NCBI GenBank assembly: GCA_013202515.1 | Contig: JABMRN010000043.1 | Span: 1 to 7,964 of the forward strand | Direction of reading: 5' to 3' | DNA: 7,964 nt | Source: Candidatus Omnitrophota bacterium | Lineage (GTDB): Bacteria; Omnitrophota; Gorgyraeia; JABMRN01 | In this document: positions 1 to 6,364 of the stretch, one piece after another | How positions within the stretch are numbered: the first letter of the stretch is position 1 | Layout of the letters: every line of letters begins with the position of its first letter | Made by a program: the position numbers and the translations under genes | Notes under the pieces: model-generated | Database searches by the model: none | The model's input: the letters and a program-made list of their open reading frames with translations, nothing else | Told to the model about the DNA's origin: nothing

Positions 1-6
1 GTGCTA

Positions 7-80
7 GCGGGTGTAGTTCAATGGCAGAATACTAGCTTCCCAAGCTAGCTACGGCGGTTCGATTCCGCTCACCCGCTCCA
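7..80 (+). tRNA. tRNA-Gly, anticodon CCC
   Basis: The cloverleaf folds completely by eye. The acceptor stem GCGGGTG (7-13) pairs with CACCCGC (70-76), followed by discriminator T77 and a genomically encoded CCA at 78-80. The D stem is 16-19 with 27-30. The anticodon stem CTAGC/GCTAG (32-36 with 44-48) encloses the loop TTCCCAA, so the anticodon is CCC at 39-41. The T arm (53-69) has the loop TTCGATT and one G-T pair at its base. The layout closely resembles E. coli glyU. It reads GGG glycine codons. The mature 3' end lies only 29 bases before the next gene, with no terminator between, so it may be cotranscribed with the lipoprotein gene. Only six bases lie upstream in the window, so its promoter cannot be seen. 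Confidence 0.96.
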
Positions 81-109
81 ATTGATTTAGGAGATAGATT
101 TATAGCAGT

Positions 110-769
110 ATGAAAAAGACAGTCTTAATTATGATGCTACTGGCTCTTCTTACGGGATGCGCAACGCTAACATATCCGCCTCCAGATGATTTAAGAAGAG
201 AAGGCATTTACCACAGAGTCGGGGAGAATGAGACATTGTGGAGTATATCGAAGGCATACGACGTTGACTTAAGAGATATTGTTGATGCAAATAGGATTCC
301 GAACGCAAATAAGATATCCCTGGGGCAGCTGGTCTTCATCCCAGGCAGAAGCAAAACAGTTGACTTCAAACTGAAAGAATTTACAAAAAAGCACGAGACA
401 TTCATCTGGCCCGTAAAAGGGAAGGTAGTATCACATTTTGGATCAACTAATAGATATGTTTCAAAAAATAAAGGCATAGATATAAGCGTTCCTTTCGGAA
501 GCAGTATCAAGGCATCTAGGAGCGGCAAAGTAACTTATTGCTCCGATTTCATGAAAGGTTATGGTAGAATAATAATAATCGACCACGGGGATGATTATCA
601 GACGATATACGCCTATAATTCTAAAAACCTCGTTAAGGTCGATGATATTGTGCGGCAGAAGCAGGTTATTGCCAAGGTAGGCAAGGGGGGAAGGGCTAAA
701 GGCTCGTCTCTTCATTTTGAGGTTCGTAAAAAGCATAAGTCGCAGAACCCGTTTTTTTACCTGCCGTAG
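110..769 (+). CDS. NlpD-like lipoprotein with LysM and degenerate LytM (M23) domain
   Basis: This 219-residue protein starts with a lipoprotein signal: Lys2-Lys3, a hydrophobic run, and lipobox LTGC with Cys17 as the lipidation site. A LysM domain follows (about 34-78, from YHRVGENETLW to LVFIP), which in the family binds peptidoglycan. The C-terminal half (about 98-219) is an M23/LytM fold ending in LHFEVR and NPFFYLP. Compared with active LytM enzymes, the first zinc ligand His is Asn120 (NKGID, Asp124 kept), the YAH histidine is Tyr169, and the HxH pair is Ser200-Leu-His202. Loss of these residues resembles NlpD and EnvC, which activate cell-wall amidases rather than cut peptidoglycan. The likely location is the periplasmic face of the outer membrane. 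AGGAG at 89-93 is rather far (16 bases) from the ATG, but the signal peptide fixes this start. The domain call is firm; the activator role is inference. Confidence 0.92.
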   Translation: MKKTVLIMMLLALLTGCATLTYPPPDDLRREGIYHRVGENETLWSISKAYDVDLRDIVDANRIPNANKISLGQLVFIPGRSKTVDFKLKEFTKKHETFIWPVKGKVVSHFGSTNRYVSKNKGIDISVPFGSSIKASRSGKVTYCSDFMKGYGRIIIIDHGDDYQTIYAYNSKNLVKVDDIVRQKQVIAKVGKGGRAKGSSLHFEVRKKHKSQNPFFYLP

Positions 770-780
770 AAGTAAAAAAA
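752..780 (+). repeat. Small A/T inverted repeat across the lipoprotein stop codon
   Basis: Seven T then AC (752-760) can pair with GT then seven A (772-780), giving a 9-bp, almost all A-T stem with an 11-base loop that holds the TAG stop. The ribosome binding site of the next gene (AGGATAGG, 781-788) begins directly after it. The stem is weak and lacks a T run downstream, so it is unlikely to be a terminator. It could equally be chance in A-rich intergenic sequence. Confidence 0.3.
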
Positions 781-796
781 AGGATAGGCAAGAAGC

Positions 797-2425
797 ATGT
801 TTACAGAACCGGTTTCTGGAAAAGATTTCTTTGGAAGAACAGAAATCCTTGAAGTTCTTTCAAAAAGGGTTGATGCCCTCAAGTTCGGCTACAGACAGAA
901 TGTTGCCTTAACCGGGCAGATGTTATCGGGGAAATCATCCGTTTTACGCCACTTTCTTGAATGCCTTAACGATACTTCGATAATTCCAATATATATCGAA
1001 GTAATAGAAGAGCCGTTCGGTTCTTTCGCAGACAGATTCATAGCTACACTTCTTTATAATTTTTTTGCGTCCGAAAAAGTAGATGTACCAAAAGAAATGG
1101 ACAGCCTTCTAGCGAAATCCCGTGAGCTTGTTCCCCGCACGACAGAATTAATCGAAAAAATAAGACGCGAACATAGTCAGAGGCACAATAACCGAGCCTA
1201 CAGGGACCTACTTGATCTTACCTCTGTTTTTAGAGAAGAGACAGGCAAGCCTTGCATCGTGATTCTCGATGAATTCCATAATCTAGAGAATCTCAAACTG
1301 AAGAATCCGTTTCTACAGCTTGGTCGAATAATAATGATTCAGAAAAGCACGATGTATATTGTCTCAAGTTCCCAGAGAAGCAGGATCAGGAGGATACTCC
1401 AGGAGAAACTATCGCTTTTATTCGGAAACTTTGAAGTAATAGATGTCGCCGGGTTTAACCCAGAGACTGCAAAGAACTTTCTTAAAAATAACATAGCACC
1501 CCTTAAGATAAGCGACTACTACCTCGATTATATTTTAAACCTAACCGATAAAAATCCATTCTATCTTAATATCATTGCAAAGGGCCTTAAGGATATTGCA
1601 GGTACAACGGGTGCCGAGCGCGTAAACGTTCAGCTCATAAAGGAGTGCCTTAGAGGCATACTCCAGAGCCCAACGGGTATTCTGAACCTTCATTTTACCA
1701 ACAACATCCACTTTCTTCTTGAAGGCTCCTTGAGAAAACAATGCCTTTCAGTACTTTCTGTATTATCACAGGGCTCTTACAAGGGAAAGGATATTGCCGG
1801 TCTTCTAAAGGGTAAGGTAAGGGGTCTTTCTGGAAAACTCGATTTTTTAACGAATATAGATCTTATTTTTAAGTGCGGTGTTTTTTATAAAATACGCGAT
1901 CGCTTTTTTGAATTCTGGCTAAAAACAGTTTATTTCAGGAAAGAAACCTCTCTTGTAAGCGATCTCCAGGGGACGATCAGCGATTTTCTGGACCTGATAG
2001 AAAGCGATATTGAGAATTATCTCATAGAATACAATAAGAGCACGCTTGAGAGAATAAAGGACCTTTTCCAGAGCTTTAGCGGTGAGATTGCAGAGATCGG
2101 CGGCAAGGCACGCAAGCTGCCCAAATTCTACAACATAGAGGTTCTTAAATACGGTGGTGATAGGAATTATCTCATGTGCAAAACCCAGGATAGGTTCTGG
2201 ATCTGTCAGGTGAAACAGGAAATAACGGACGAAATGGACCTTGCAGATTTCATTCAAAAAGACGATGGCAATTTCAAAGACGCTGTAAGAAAAATATTAA
2301 TACCGTTAAATGGCATGGAGCGAAATGCCCTTCTCCTTGCAAAGGAGAAACATATATGGGTGTGGAATACGGATTCCGTTAATTTGCTTTTCAGGCTGTT
2401 TCAAAAACAGGATTTTATAATTTGA
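797..2425 (+). CDS. AAA+ ATPase of the archaeal-ATPase/DUF234-like type
   Basis: This 542-residue cytoplasmic protein begins with the FxGR-E-L entry motif of this ATPase family (FFGRTEILEVL, 11-21). Walker A is GQMLSGKS (40-47, Lys46), Walker B is IVILDE (154-159, Asp158-Glu159), and a sensor-like SSSQRS lies at 190-195. A helical lid follows to about 290. A probable winged helix (about 312-365) then leads into YKIRDRFFEFWLKTVYF (364-380), the D-x(3,4)-FW pattern typical just before DUF234. The tail (about 440-540) resembles a PD-(D/E)XK nuclease strand pattern, but its E-x-K position reads Gln471-Val-Lys473, so nuclease activity is doubtful. AGGATAGG at 781-788 supports the start. Its stop overlaps the next gene by four bases. 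Relatives are often poorly characterised and sometimes linked to DNA or mobile elements; the substrate and role here are unknown. Confidence 0.85.
   Translation: MFTEPVSGKDFFGRTEILEVLSKRVDALKFGYRQNVALTGQMLSGKSSVLRHFLECLNDTSIIPIYIEVIEEPFGSFADRFIATLLYNFFASEKVDVPKEMDSLLAKSRELVPRTTELIEKIRREHSQRHNNRAYRDLLDLTSVFREETGKPCIVILDEFHNLENLKLKNPFLQLGRIIMIQKSTMYIVSSSQRSRIRRILQEKLSLLFGNFEVIDVAGFNPETAKNFLKNNIAPLKISDYYLDYILNLTDKNPFYLNIIAKGLKDIAGTTGAERVNVQLIKECLRGILQSPTGILNLHFTNNIHFLLEGSLRKQCLSVLSVLSQGSYKGKDIAGLLKGKVRGLSGKLDFLTNIDLIFKCGVFYKIRDRFFEFWLKTVYFRKETSLVSDLQGTISDFLDLIESDIENYLIEYNKSTLERIKDLFQSFSGEIAEIGGKARKLPKFYNIEVLKYGGDRNYLMCKTQDRFWICQVKQEITDEMDLADFIQKDDGNFKDAVRKILIPLNGMERNALLLAKEKHIWVWNTDSVNLLFRLFQKQDFII
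2409..2425 (+). promoter_or_regulatory. Ribosome binding site and TTGA stop/start overlap
   Basis: AGGA at 2409-2412 lies nine bases before a TTG codon at 2422-2424. That TTG overlaps the TGA stop (2423-2425) of the ATPase gene. The TTG is the only sensible start because the phosphoesterase family begins exactly at M-K-I-G-V-I-S-D-T-H. The arrangement suggests translational coupling with a weak start codon. Confidence 0.8.
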
Positions 2426-2904
2426 AGATAGGCGTTATCTCTGATACACATATACCCAAGGCCGCGGTTGACTTACCAGAAGCGGTATACAACGACTTTG
2501 TTGATTGTGAGCTTATTCTCCATGCCGGAGACCTTGTAGAAATAGATGTTCTCAATAAGCTCGAGAGGCTTGCTCCTGTAAGGGCGGTTCAGGGCAATAT
2601 GGACATGAGGAATGTAAAGGATTTGCTTCCAAAAAAAGACATAATAGAAGCAGGCAAGTTTAAGATAGGATTAATTCATGGCTATGGCAATCCCCACGGT
2701 CTTATTAAAGCGGTAAAGAGCGAGTTTAAAAACGGTATAGATGTGATTGTCTTTGGACATGCACACACTCCGACTAATGAAAAGATTGGTAAGACTCTTT
2801 TCTTTAATCCGGGTTCACCGACAGATACTGTTTTTGCACCTTATAATTCTTACGGGGTTTTAGAGGTTAATGATACCATTGAGGGAAGGATCATCAGGAT
2901 ATAG
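2422..2904 (+). CDS. YfcE/MJ0936-type metallophosphoesterase
   Basis: This is a small (160-residue) calcineurin-like phosphoesterase with the whole two-metal site in place: Asp8 and His10 (SDTH), Asp37 (HAGD), Asn59 (QGNMD), His86 (LIHGYG), and His113 and His115 (GHAHTP), followed by the NPGSPT loop (129-134). Length and motif order match the YfcE/MJ0936 family, soluble phosphodiesterases or phosphatases. Tested members act on model phosphodiesters and in some cases on 2',3'-cyclic nucleotides, but the natural substrate is usually unknown and cannot be read from sequence. It starts at TTG inside the preceding ATPase stop and ends one base before the thymidylate synthase start, so it is almost certainly translated from the same message. 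Confidence 0.93.
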   Translation: MKIGVISDTHIPKAAVDLPEAVYNDFVDCELILHAGDLVEIDVLNKLERLAPVRAVQGNMDMRNVKDLLPKKDIIEAGKFKIGLIHGYGNPHGLIKAVKSEFKNGIDVIVFGHAHTPTNEKIGKTLFFNPGSPTDTVFAPYNSYGVLEVNDTIEGRIIRI

Positions 2905-2908
2905 AATG
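2896..2908 (+). promoter_or_regulatory. Ribosome binding site that sets the thymidylate synthase start
   Basis: AGGA at 2896-2899 sits six bases before the ATG at 2906. An in-frame ATG exists at 2870, inside the phosphoesterase gene, but it would add twelve residues that do not look like family sequence and would overlap the upstream gene by 35 bases. The 2906 start is therefore preferred. Confidence 0.75.
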
Positions 2909-3724
2909 GAAATACCAGTCATTAAAGTAGAAGGCAAGACTCTTCCAGAAGCATGGGAAAAGGCCGTTATTGAAACCTGGAACAATGGCTTAAACATTAA
3001 GACCGAATATGATAAGGAAAACGACCCCCCAAGCAAAGATTGCACGATGGTGATGGTCGTTAATGAGCCTTTAGCAGAGCCCAGGATTCACAGGGCGTTC
3101 CCCGGATCGTTAGAGGATCTTGAGGTATACCGGCAGGAAGTGGTTTTAGGTATACACGACCACTGGATAAATCCCCAAGAGGGTAAATGGACATATACCT
3201 ATCATAAGAGGTTGTTTGATTATGAGATAGAAGGCGAGATGGTAGGCCAGATAAAGTATATAATCGACAAGCTCTCTAAAAACTATTATTCAAGACGTGC
3301 ACAGGCGATTACCTGGAATCCTAAGCTGGACGTATCAACTGATGATCCGCCCTGTCTTCAGAGAATATGGTGCAGGATTGTTCCCGGGACAAAGGACCTT
3401 TATCTTGAGATGAATACACACTGGAGATCAAGAGATGCTTATAAGGCCGCTTTTATGAACATATTTGCACTTACGGACCTTGCAAGATACCTTGCTGAAA
3501 AGATTTCAGAGAAGATGGGTAAAAAAGTAATTGTTGGCCGTTACGTCGACATAAGCGATAGCTTTCATATTTACGGAAGCTACCACCAAGAGTTCCTCAA
3601 TTTCCTGAAGCTTGTAGAATCGCGTAGTTTTGAGCAGAGAACCTGGAGTACGGATTTTGCAGTTTCATTTTTTGACGAGGCAAAGAAAAAAATACTTGCT
3701 GAGACTACACGCGAGGCAAAATAA
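2906..3724 (+). CDS. Thymidylate synthase, divergent ThyA-family form
   Basis: From the 2906 start the protein has 272 residues, close to the usual ThyA length. It should convert dUMP to dTMP using methylene-tetrahydrofolate. Key residues line up with E. coli ThyA at matching spacing: Arg130-Arg131 (phosphate binding, Arg126/127), catalytic Cys150 exactly 20 residues after Arg130, Arg174 and Asp177 (Arg166/Asp169), Asn185 eight further on (Asn177), and His221/Tyr223 (HIY, His207/Tyr209). Asn185 favours dUMP over dCMP, because dCMP hydroxymethylases carry Asp there. Odd points: the catalytic Cys is in PPCLQRIWC rather than PPCH, and the N-terminal RTG phosphate loop is not recognisable. The overall look is nearer the short archaeal and deep-branching versions. 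The TAA stop shares its last base with the next ATG. A role on a modified pyrimidine is less likely but cannot be excluded. Confidence 0.88.
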   Translation: MEIPVIKVEGKTLPEAWEKAVIETWNNGLNIKTEYDKENDPPSKDCTMVMVVNEPLAEPRIHRAFPGSLEDLEVYRQEVVLGIHDHWINPQEGKWTYTYHKRLFDYEIEGEMVGQIKYIIDKLSKNYYSRRAQAITWNPKLDVSTDDPPCLQRIWCRIVPGTKDLYLEMNTHWRSRDAYKAAFMNIFALTDLARYLAEKISEKMGKKVIVGRYVDISDSFHIYGSYHQEFLNFLKLVESRSFEQRTWSTDFAVSFFDEAKKKILAETTREAK

Positions 3725-4701
3725 TGCTTTTATGGCTTGAATTTGTGCTTTGTTCGGTTTTAATCTTTATATCAAGTCATTATATTTCAAAATGCGGTCA
3801 ATCATTAGCAAGAAAGATGAACTGGCAGGAGGGGTTTGTCGGCGTCCTTTTTCTTGCAGCTGCCACTTCCCTTCCCGAGACCTTCACCGGCATATCGTCG
3901 GTTGCTATTAACAGGATAAATTTAGGAGTAGGAGACGCAATAGGATCACTTATAATAAACATGATGCTTATAGGCGTTTTGGATTATTTTCAAGGACGGG
4001 GCAGAATATTGCTTCACGCAAAAAAAGAGAATGTATTAACTGCCTCCTCAACCGCGGTCCTTCTGGCAATATTGGTCTTATTTACATTTCTTAGACAGAA
4101 TGGTTTATTCGGTTTCTATTTCCTTGGGATAGGGCTTGAATCATTTATTATTATAGGGCTTTATTTATGGGGTATGCGCACCATATTTAAGAAAAGCCGT
4201 ATATTCGGGGAAAATAACAGTAAAGTTCAAGGTGCATCACATGTCTGGATTAAATTTATAGCTTTTTTCATAGTAATAGTACTGCTTGGATTATGGCTTG
4301 TAAATATAGGCAAAAGGATTTCAGATGTTACCCAGCTTAATCAGAGTTTTATAGGGGCGCTTCTTCTTGCCTTTTCAACGTCACTGCCTGAGCTTGCAGT
4401 ATCTACCGCGGCTTTGAGATTGGGTTCCATTGACATGGCAATAGCAAATATCTTGGGAAGCAATTTTTTTGACGTATGCATCGTACCGCTCATGGACACT
4501 ATTTATAGAGAGGGCCCGTTGCTTGGTTCAATAGCACCCATTAATATCTTTACGATGCTGCTTGCATTGGTAATGACGGGTGTAGTTATTGCGGGGCTTT
4601 TAGTTCGTCAAAGAGACACAAGAATGAAGTTAACCTGGGATACTGGATTACTGCTTGTATTGGGAATCGCAGGATATTTTGTCATATACAGATTTGGATA
4701 A
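3724..4701 (+). CDS. Sodium/calcium exchanger-family (CaCA) membrane antiporter
   Basis: This 325-residue integral membrane protein has about ten hydrophobic segments and the two inverted alpha repeats of the CaCA family. Repeat 1 has ATSLPE (47-52) and GDAIGSLIIN (70-79); repeat 2 has STSLPE (218-223) and ANILGSNFFD (241-250). Residues matching the ion site of the NCX_Mj structure are present: Thr48, Ser49, Glu52, Ser75 and Asn79 in repeat 1, and Thr219, Ser220, Glu223, Ser246 and Asp250 in repeat 2. The usual GSN of repeat 1 is GSL (Leu76), an unusual change next to the site. A short charged loop (about 151-172) separates the halves. The expected role is Ca2+/cation exchange across the inner membrane; ion choice is uncertain. 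GAGG at 3713-3716 precedes the ATG, which overlaps the upstream TAA by one base. Confidence 0.9.
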   Translation: MLLWLEFVLCSVLIFISSHYISKCGQSLARKMNWQEGFVGVLFLAAATSLPETFTGISSVAINRINLGVGDAIGSLIINMMLIGVLDYFQGRGRILLHAKKENVLTASSTAVLLAILVLFTFLRQNGLFGFYFLGIGLESFIIIGLYLWGMRTIFKKSRIFGENNSKVQGASHVWIKFIAFFIVIVLLGLWLVNIGKRISDVTQLNQSFIGALLLAFSTSLPELAVSTAALRLGSIDMAIANILGSNFFDVCIVPLMDTIYREGPLLGSIAPINIFTMLLALVMTGVVIAGLLVRQRDTRMKLTWDTGLLLVLGIAGYFVIYRFG

Positions 4702-4722
4702 TTTTTAAAGACGGAGACTAGC

Positions 4723-5202
4723 ATGGATAGATTATGGGCGCCTTGGAGGAGTAAATACATTTATCTTAGAAAAAGACAGAAGTGTATATTTTGTGTTCCA
4801 CGAAAGGCAACGGGAAAAACAGCCGACAAAAAAAGATATATAGTTCATCGTTCTAAGTACTCCTTTTCTATTCTAAACAGGTATCCTTACAATAACGGGC
4901 ACCTCATGATTGCTCCTTTTAGGCACGTTAGATCGCTTGAGCTTTTGAACGATAAAGAGCTGCTTGATTTAATGAAGTTGCTGAATAAAACCAAAAAACT
5001 TCTAGATAAAAAACTTAAACCCGATGGCTACAACATAGGTGCCAATCTCGGCAAGATAGGCGGAGCGGGTTTCGAAGGGCATGTTCATATCCACATAGTG
5101 CCGCGTTGGGCTGGGGATACAAACTTTATGCCTGTTTTAGGTAACACCAAGGTAATTTCAGAGTCGCTTGATGCGCTTTACCATACATTGAAGGCGGTAT
5201 AA
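4723..5202 (+). CDS. HIT-family nucleotide hydrolase or Ap4A phosphorylase-like protein
   Basis: This 159-residue cytoplasmic protein opens with MDRLWAPWRSKYI and a CxxC pair (Cys21, Cys24), a layout found in Ap4A phosphorylase-like HIT proteins. The histidine triad is HVHIHIVPRW (120-129), with His120, His122 and His124; the middle position normally forms the nucleotidyl intermediate. GDTNFMP (131-137) follows, as is usual in this subgroup. NGHLMIAPFRH (58-68) supplies the conserved upstream histidines; Cys21, Cys24 and nearby His residues may bind zinc. Members cleave dinucleoside polyphosphates or nucleoside phosphoramidates; the exact substrate cannot be assigned. GGAG at 4713-4716, six bases before ATG, is a good ribosome binding site. 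It lies two bases ahead of the dGTPase gene, consistent with shared nucleotide-pool duties. Confidence 0.92.
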   Translation: MDRLWAPWRSKYIYLRKRQKCIFCVPRKATGKTADKKRYIVHRSKYSFSILNRYPYNNGHLMIAPFRHVRSLELLNDKELLDLMKLLNKTKKLLDKKLKPDGYNIGANLGKIGGAGFEGHVHIHIVPRWAGDTNFMPVLGNTKVISESLDALYHTLKAV

Positions 5203-5204
5203 AT

Positions 5205-6359
5205 ATGCTATCACGAAGAGAAATGGAAAAAAGGGAATATGACTTTCTTGCGCCTTATGCGATAAAGGCCAAGGAGTCAAGGGGGAGGGCATACAAGGAG
5301 CCTGAGCACCCATATAGGGGTATATATCAGAGGGACAAGGACAGGATAATATATTCGACTGCTTTCAGGCGACTAGAATACAAGACGCAAGTATTCGTCA
5401 ATCACGAGGGCGATTATTACAGAACGCGCCTTACCCATACACTCGAGGTTGTCCAAATAGCCAAATCAATTGCGCGGGCATTAAGGCTTAATGAAGAGTT
5501 AGTAGAGGCGGTTGCGCTTGCCCATGACCTGGGGCATACGCCTTTCGGACATGCCGGGGAGGATGCCTTAGCAGAGATTATGCGGGACAAAGGGGGCTTT
5601 GACCACAATGGACATGGCTTAAGGGTCGTTGAGATGCTTGAAAAGAGATATCCGGACTTTCCCGGTTTAAATTTGACATACGAGGTTAAGGAAGGTATAG
5701 TTAAGCATTGTACAAGTTTTGACAAGCTCAGGATTGCGGTACCGTTTGAAAGCGAAGGACCAGCGAACCTTGAGACGCAGGTCGTTGATGTAGCCGATGA
5801 AATTGCCTATGACAATCATGACCTTGACGACGGCATAACAAGCGGGCTTATCGATGAGCACAATCTTGCCAATATTATTATTTGGAAAGAGGTGCAGAAT
5901 CTAATAAAGAAAAGATGTCCTTTTGCGAGCGAAGAAGTAAAAAAATATCAGGCAATAAAGATGCTAATTGATATGCAGGTGACGGATGTTATTCAGAACA
6001 GCGAAAAACGTCTGAGGCATTTTGACGTTAAAAATCCGGCTGATGTCAAGAAGGTAACGGAAAAGATAATTGCATTTTCCAAGAATATGCAGCTTAAAAG
6101 AACGCCTTTAAGGGGATTCTTGATGAATAACCTCTATAAGCATTACAGGGTGATAAGGATGTCTGACAAGGCAGCAAGATTTATAAAGAGCTTGTTTAAG
6201 GTATATCTGGATAAACCGGAACAATTACCCCCACATACTGCTGAAAGGCTGAACAAAGAGGAGAAGCACAGGGTGATCTGCGATTATATAGCCGGCATGA
6301 CAGACAGGTATGCGCTGGATGAATATAAGAAATTTTTTGAACCTTACGAACGGGTGTAA
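5205..6359 (+). CDS. dgt: dGTPase-like deoxynucleoside triphosphate triphosphohydrolase
   Basis: This 384-residue HD-domain protein matches the shorter dGTPase-like family along its whole length. It should split dNTPs into deoxynucleosides and triphosphate. Visible motifs: QRDKDRIIYSTAFRRLEYKTQV (42 onward), His78 (RLTHTLEV), the His107-Asp108 pair followed by GHTPFGHAGE (110-119, His116), and Asp203 in the DEIAYDNHDLDDG block, completing the H-HD-D metal site. The C-terminal CDYIAGMTDRYALDEY is also typical. Many members act on several dNTPs and are allosterically activated by one of them, so the dGTP preference is not certain. The start at 5205 matches family N-termini; AAGG at 5191-5194 is a modest binding site, and Met7 is a possible alternative start. 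It is tightly packed between the HIT and sensor genes. Confidence 0.93.
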   Translation: MLSRREMEKREYDFLAPYAIKAKESRGRAYKEPEHPYRGIYQRDKDRIIYSTAFRRLEYKTQVFVNHEGDYYRTRLTHTLEVVQIAKSIARALRLNEELVEAVALAHDLGHTPFGHAGEDALAEIMRDKGGFDHNGHGLRVVEMLEKRYPDFPGLNLTYEVKEGIVKHCTSFDKLRIAVPFESEGPANLETQVVDVADEIAYDNHDLDDGITSGLIDEHNLANIIIWKEVQNLIKKRCPFASEEVKKYQAIKMLIDMQVTDVIQNSEKRLRHFDVKNPADVKKVTEKIIAFSKNMQLKRTPLRGFLMNNLYKHYRVIRMSDKAARFIKSLFKVYLDKPEQLPPHTAERLNKEEKHRVICDYIAGMTDRYALDEYKKFFEPYERV

Positions 6360-6364
6360 TAAAT

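Noticed and set aside
1..80. tRNA gene as an integration site for a mobile element
   Set aside because: No integrase gene and no repeat of the tRNA 3' end were seen in the window.
752..780. A/T inverted repeat after the lipoprotein gene as a rho-independent terminator
   Set aside because: The stem has only one G-C pair, the loop is 11 bases, and no T run follows; the next ribosome binding site comes at once.
717..911. Short plus-strand frame bridging the lipoprotein and ATPase genes
   Set aside because: It is an out-of-frame shadow of both genes, rich in Lys and Arg, with no domain and no need for it to explain the gap.
2870..2905. Upstream ATG as the start of thymidylate synthase
   Set aside because: It overlaps the phosphoesterase gene, adds residues unlike the family, and the 2906 ATG has a well-spaced AGGA.
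5417..5725. Minus-strand open frame inside the dGTPase gene
   Set aside because: It lies fully antisense to a well-conserved gene, and its translation shows no recognisable domain or start signal. The other minus-strand frames in the window fail for the same reason.
797..6359. Anti-phage defence island built from the ATPase, phosphoesterase and dGTPase
   Set aside because: Each protein has an ordinary housekeeping reading, the dGTPase is of a widespread type, and no other defence or mobile genes are present.
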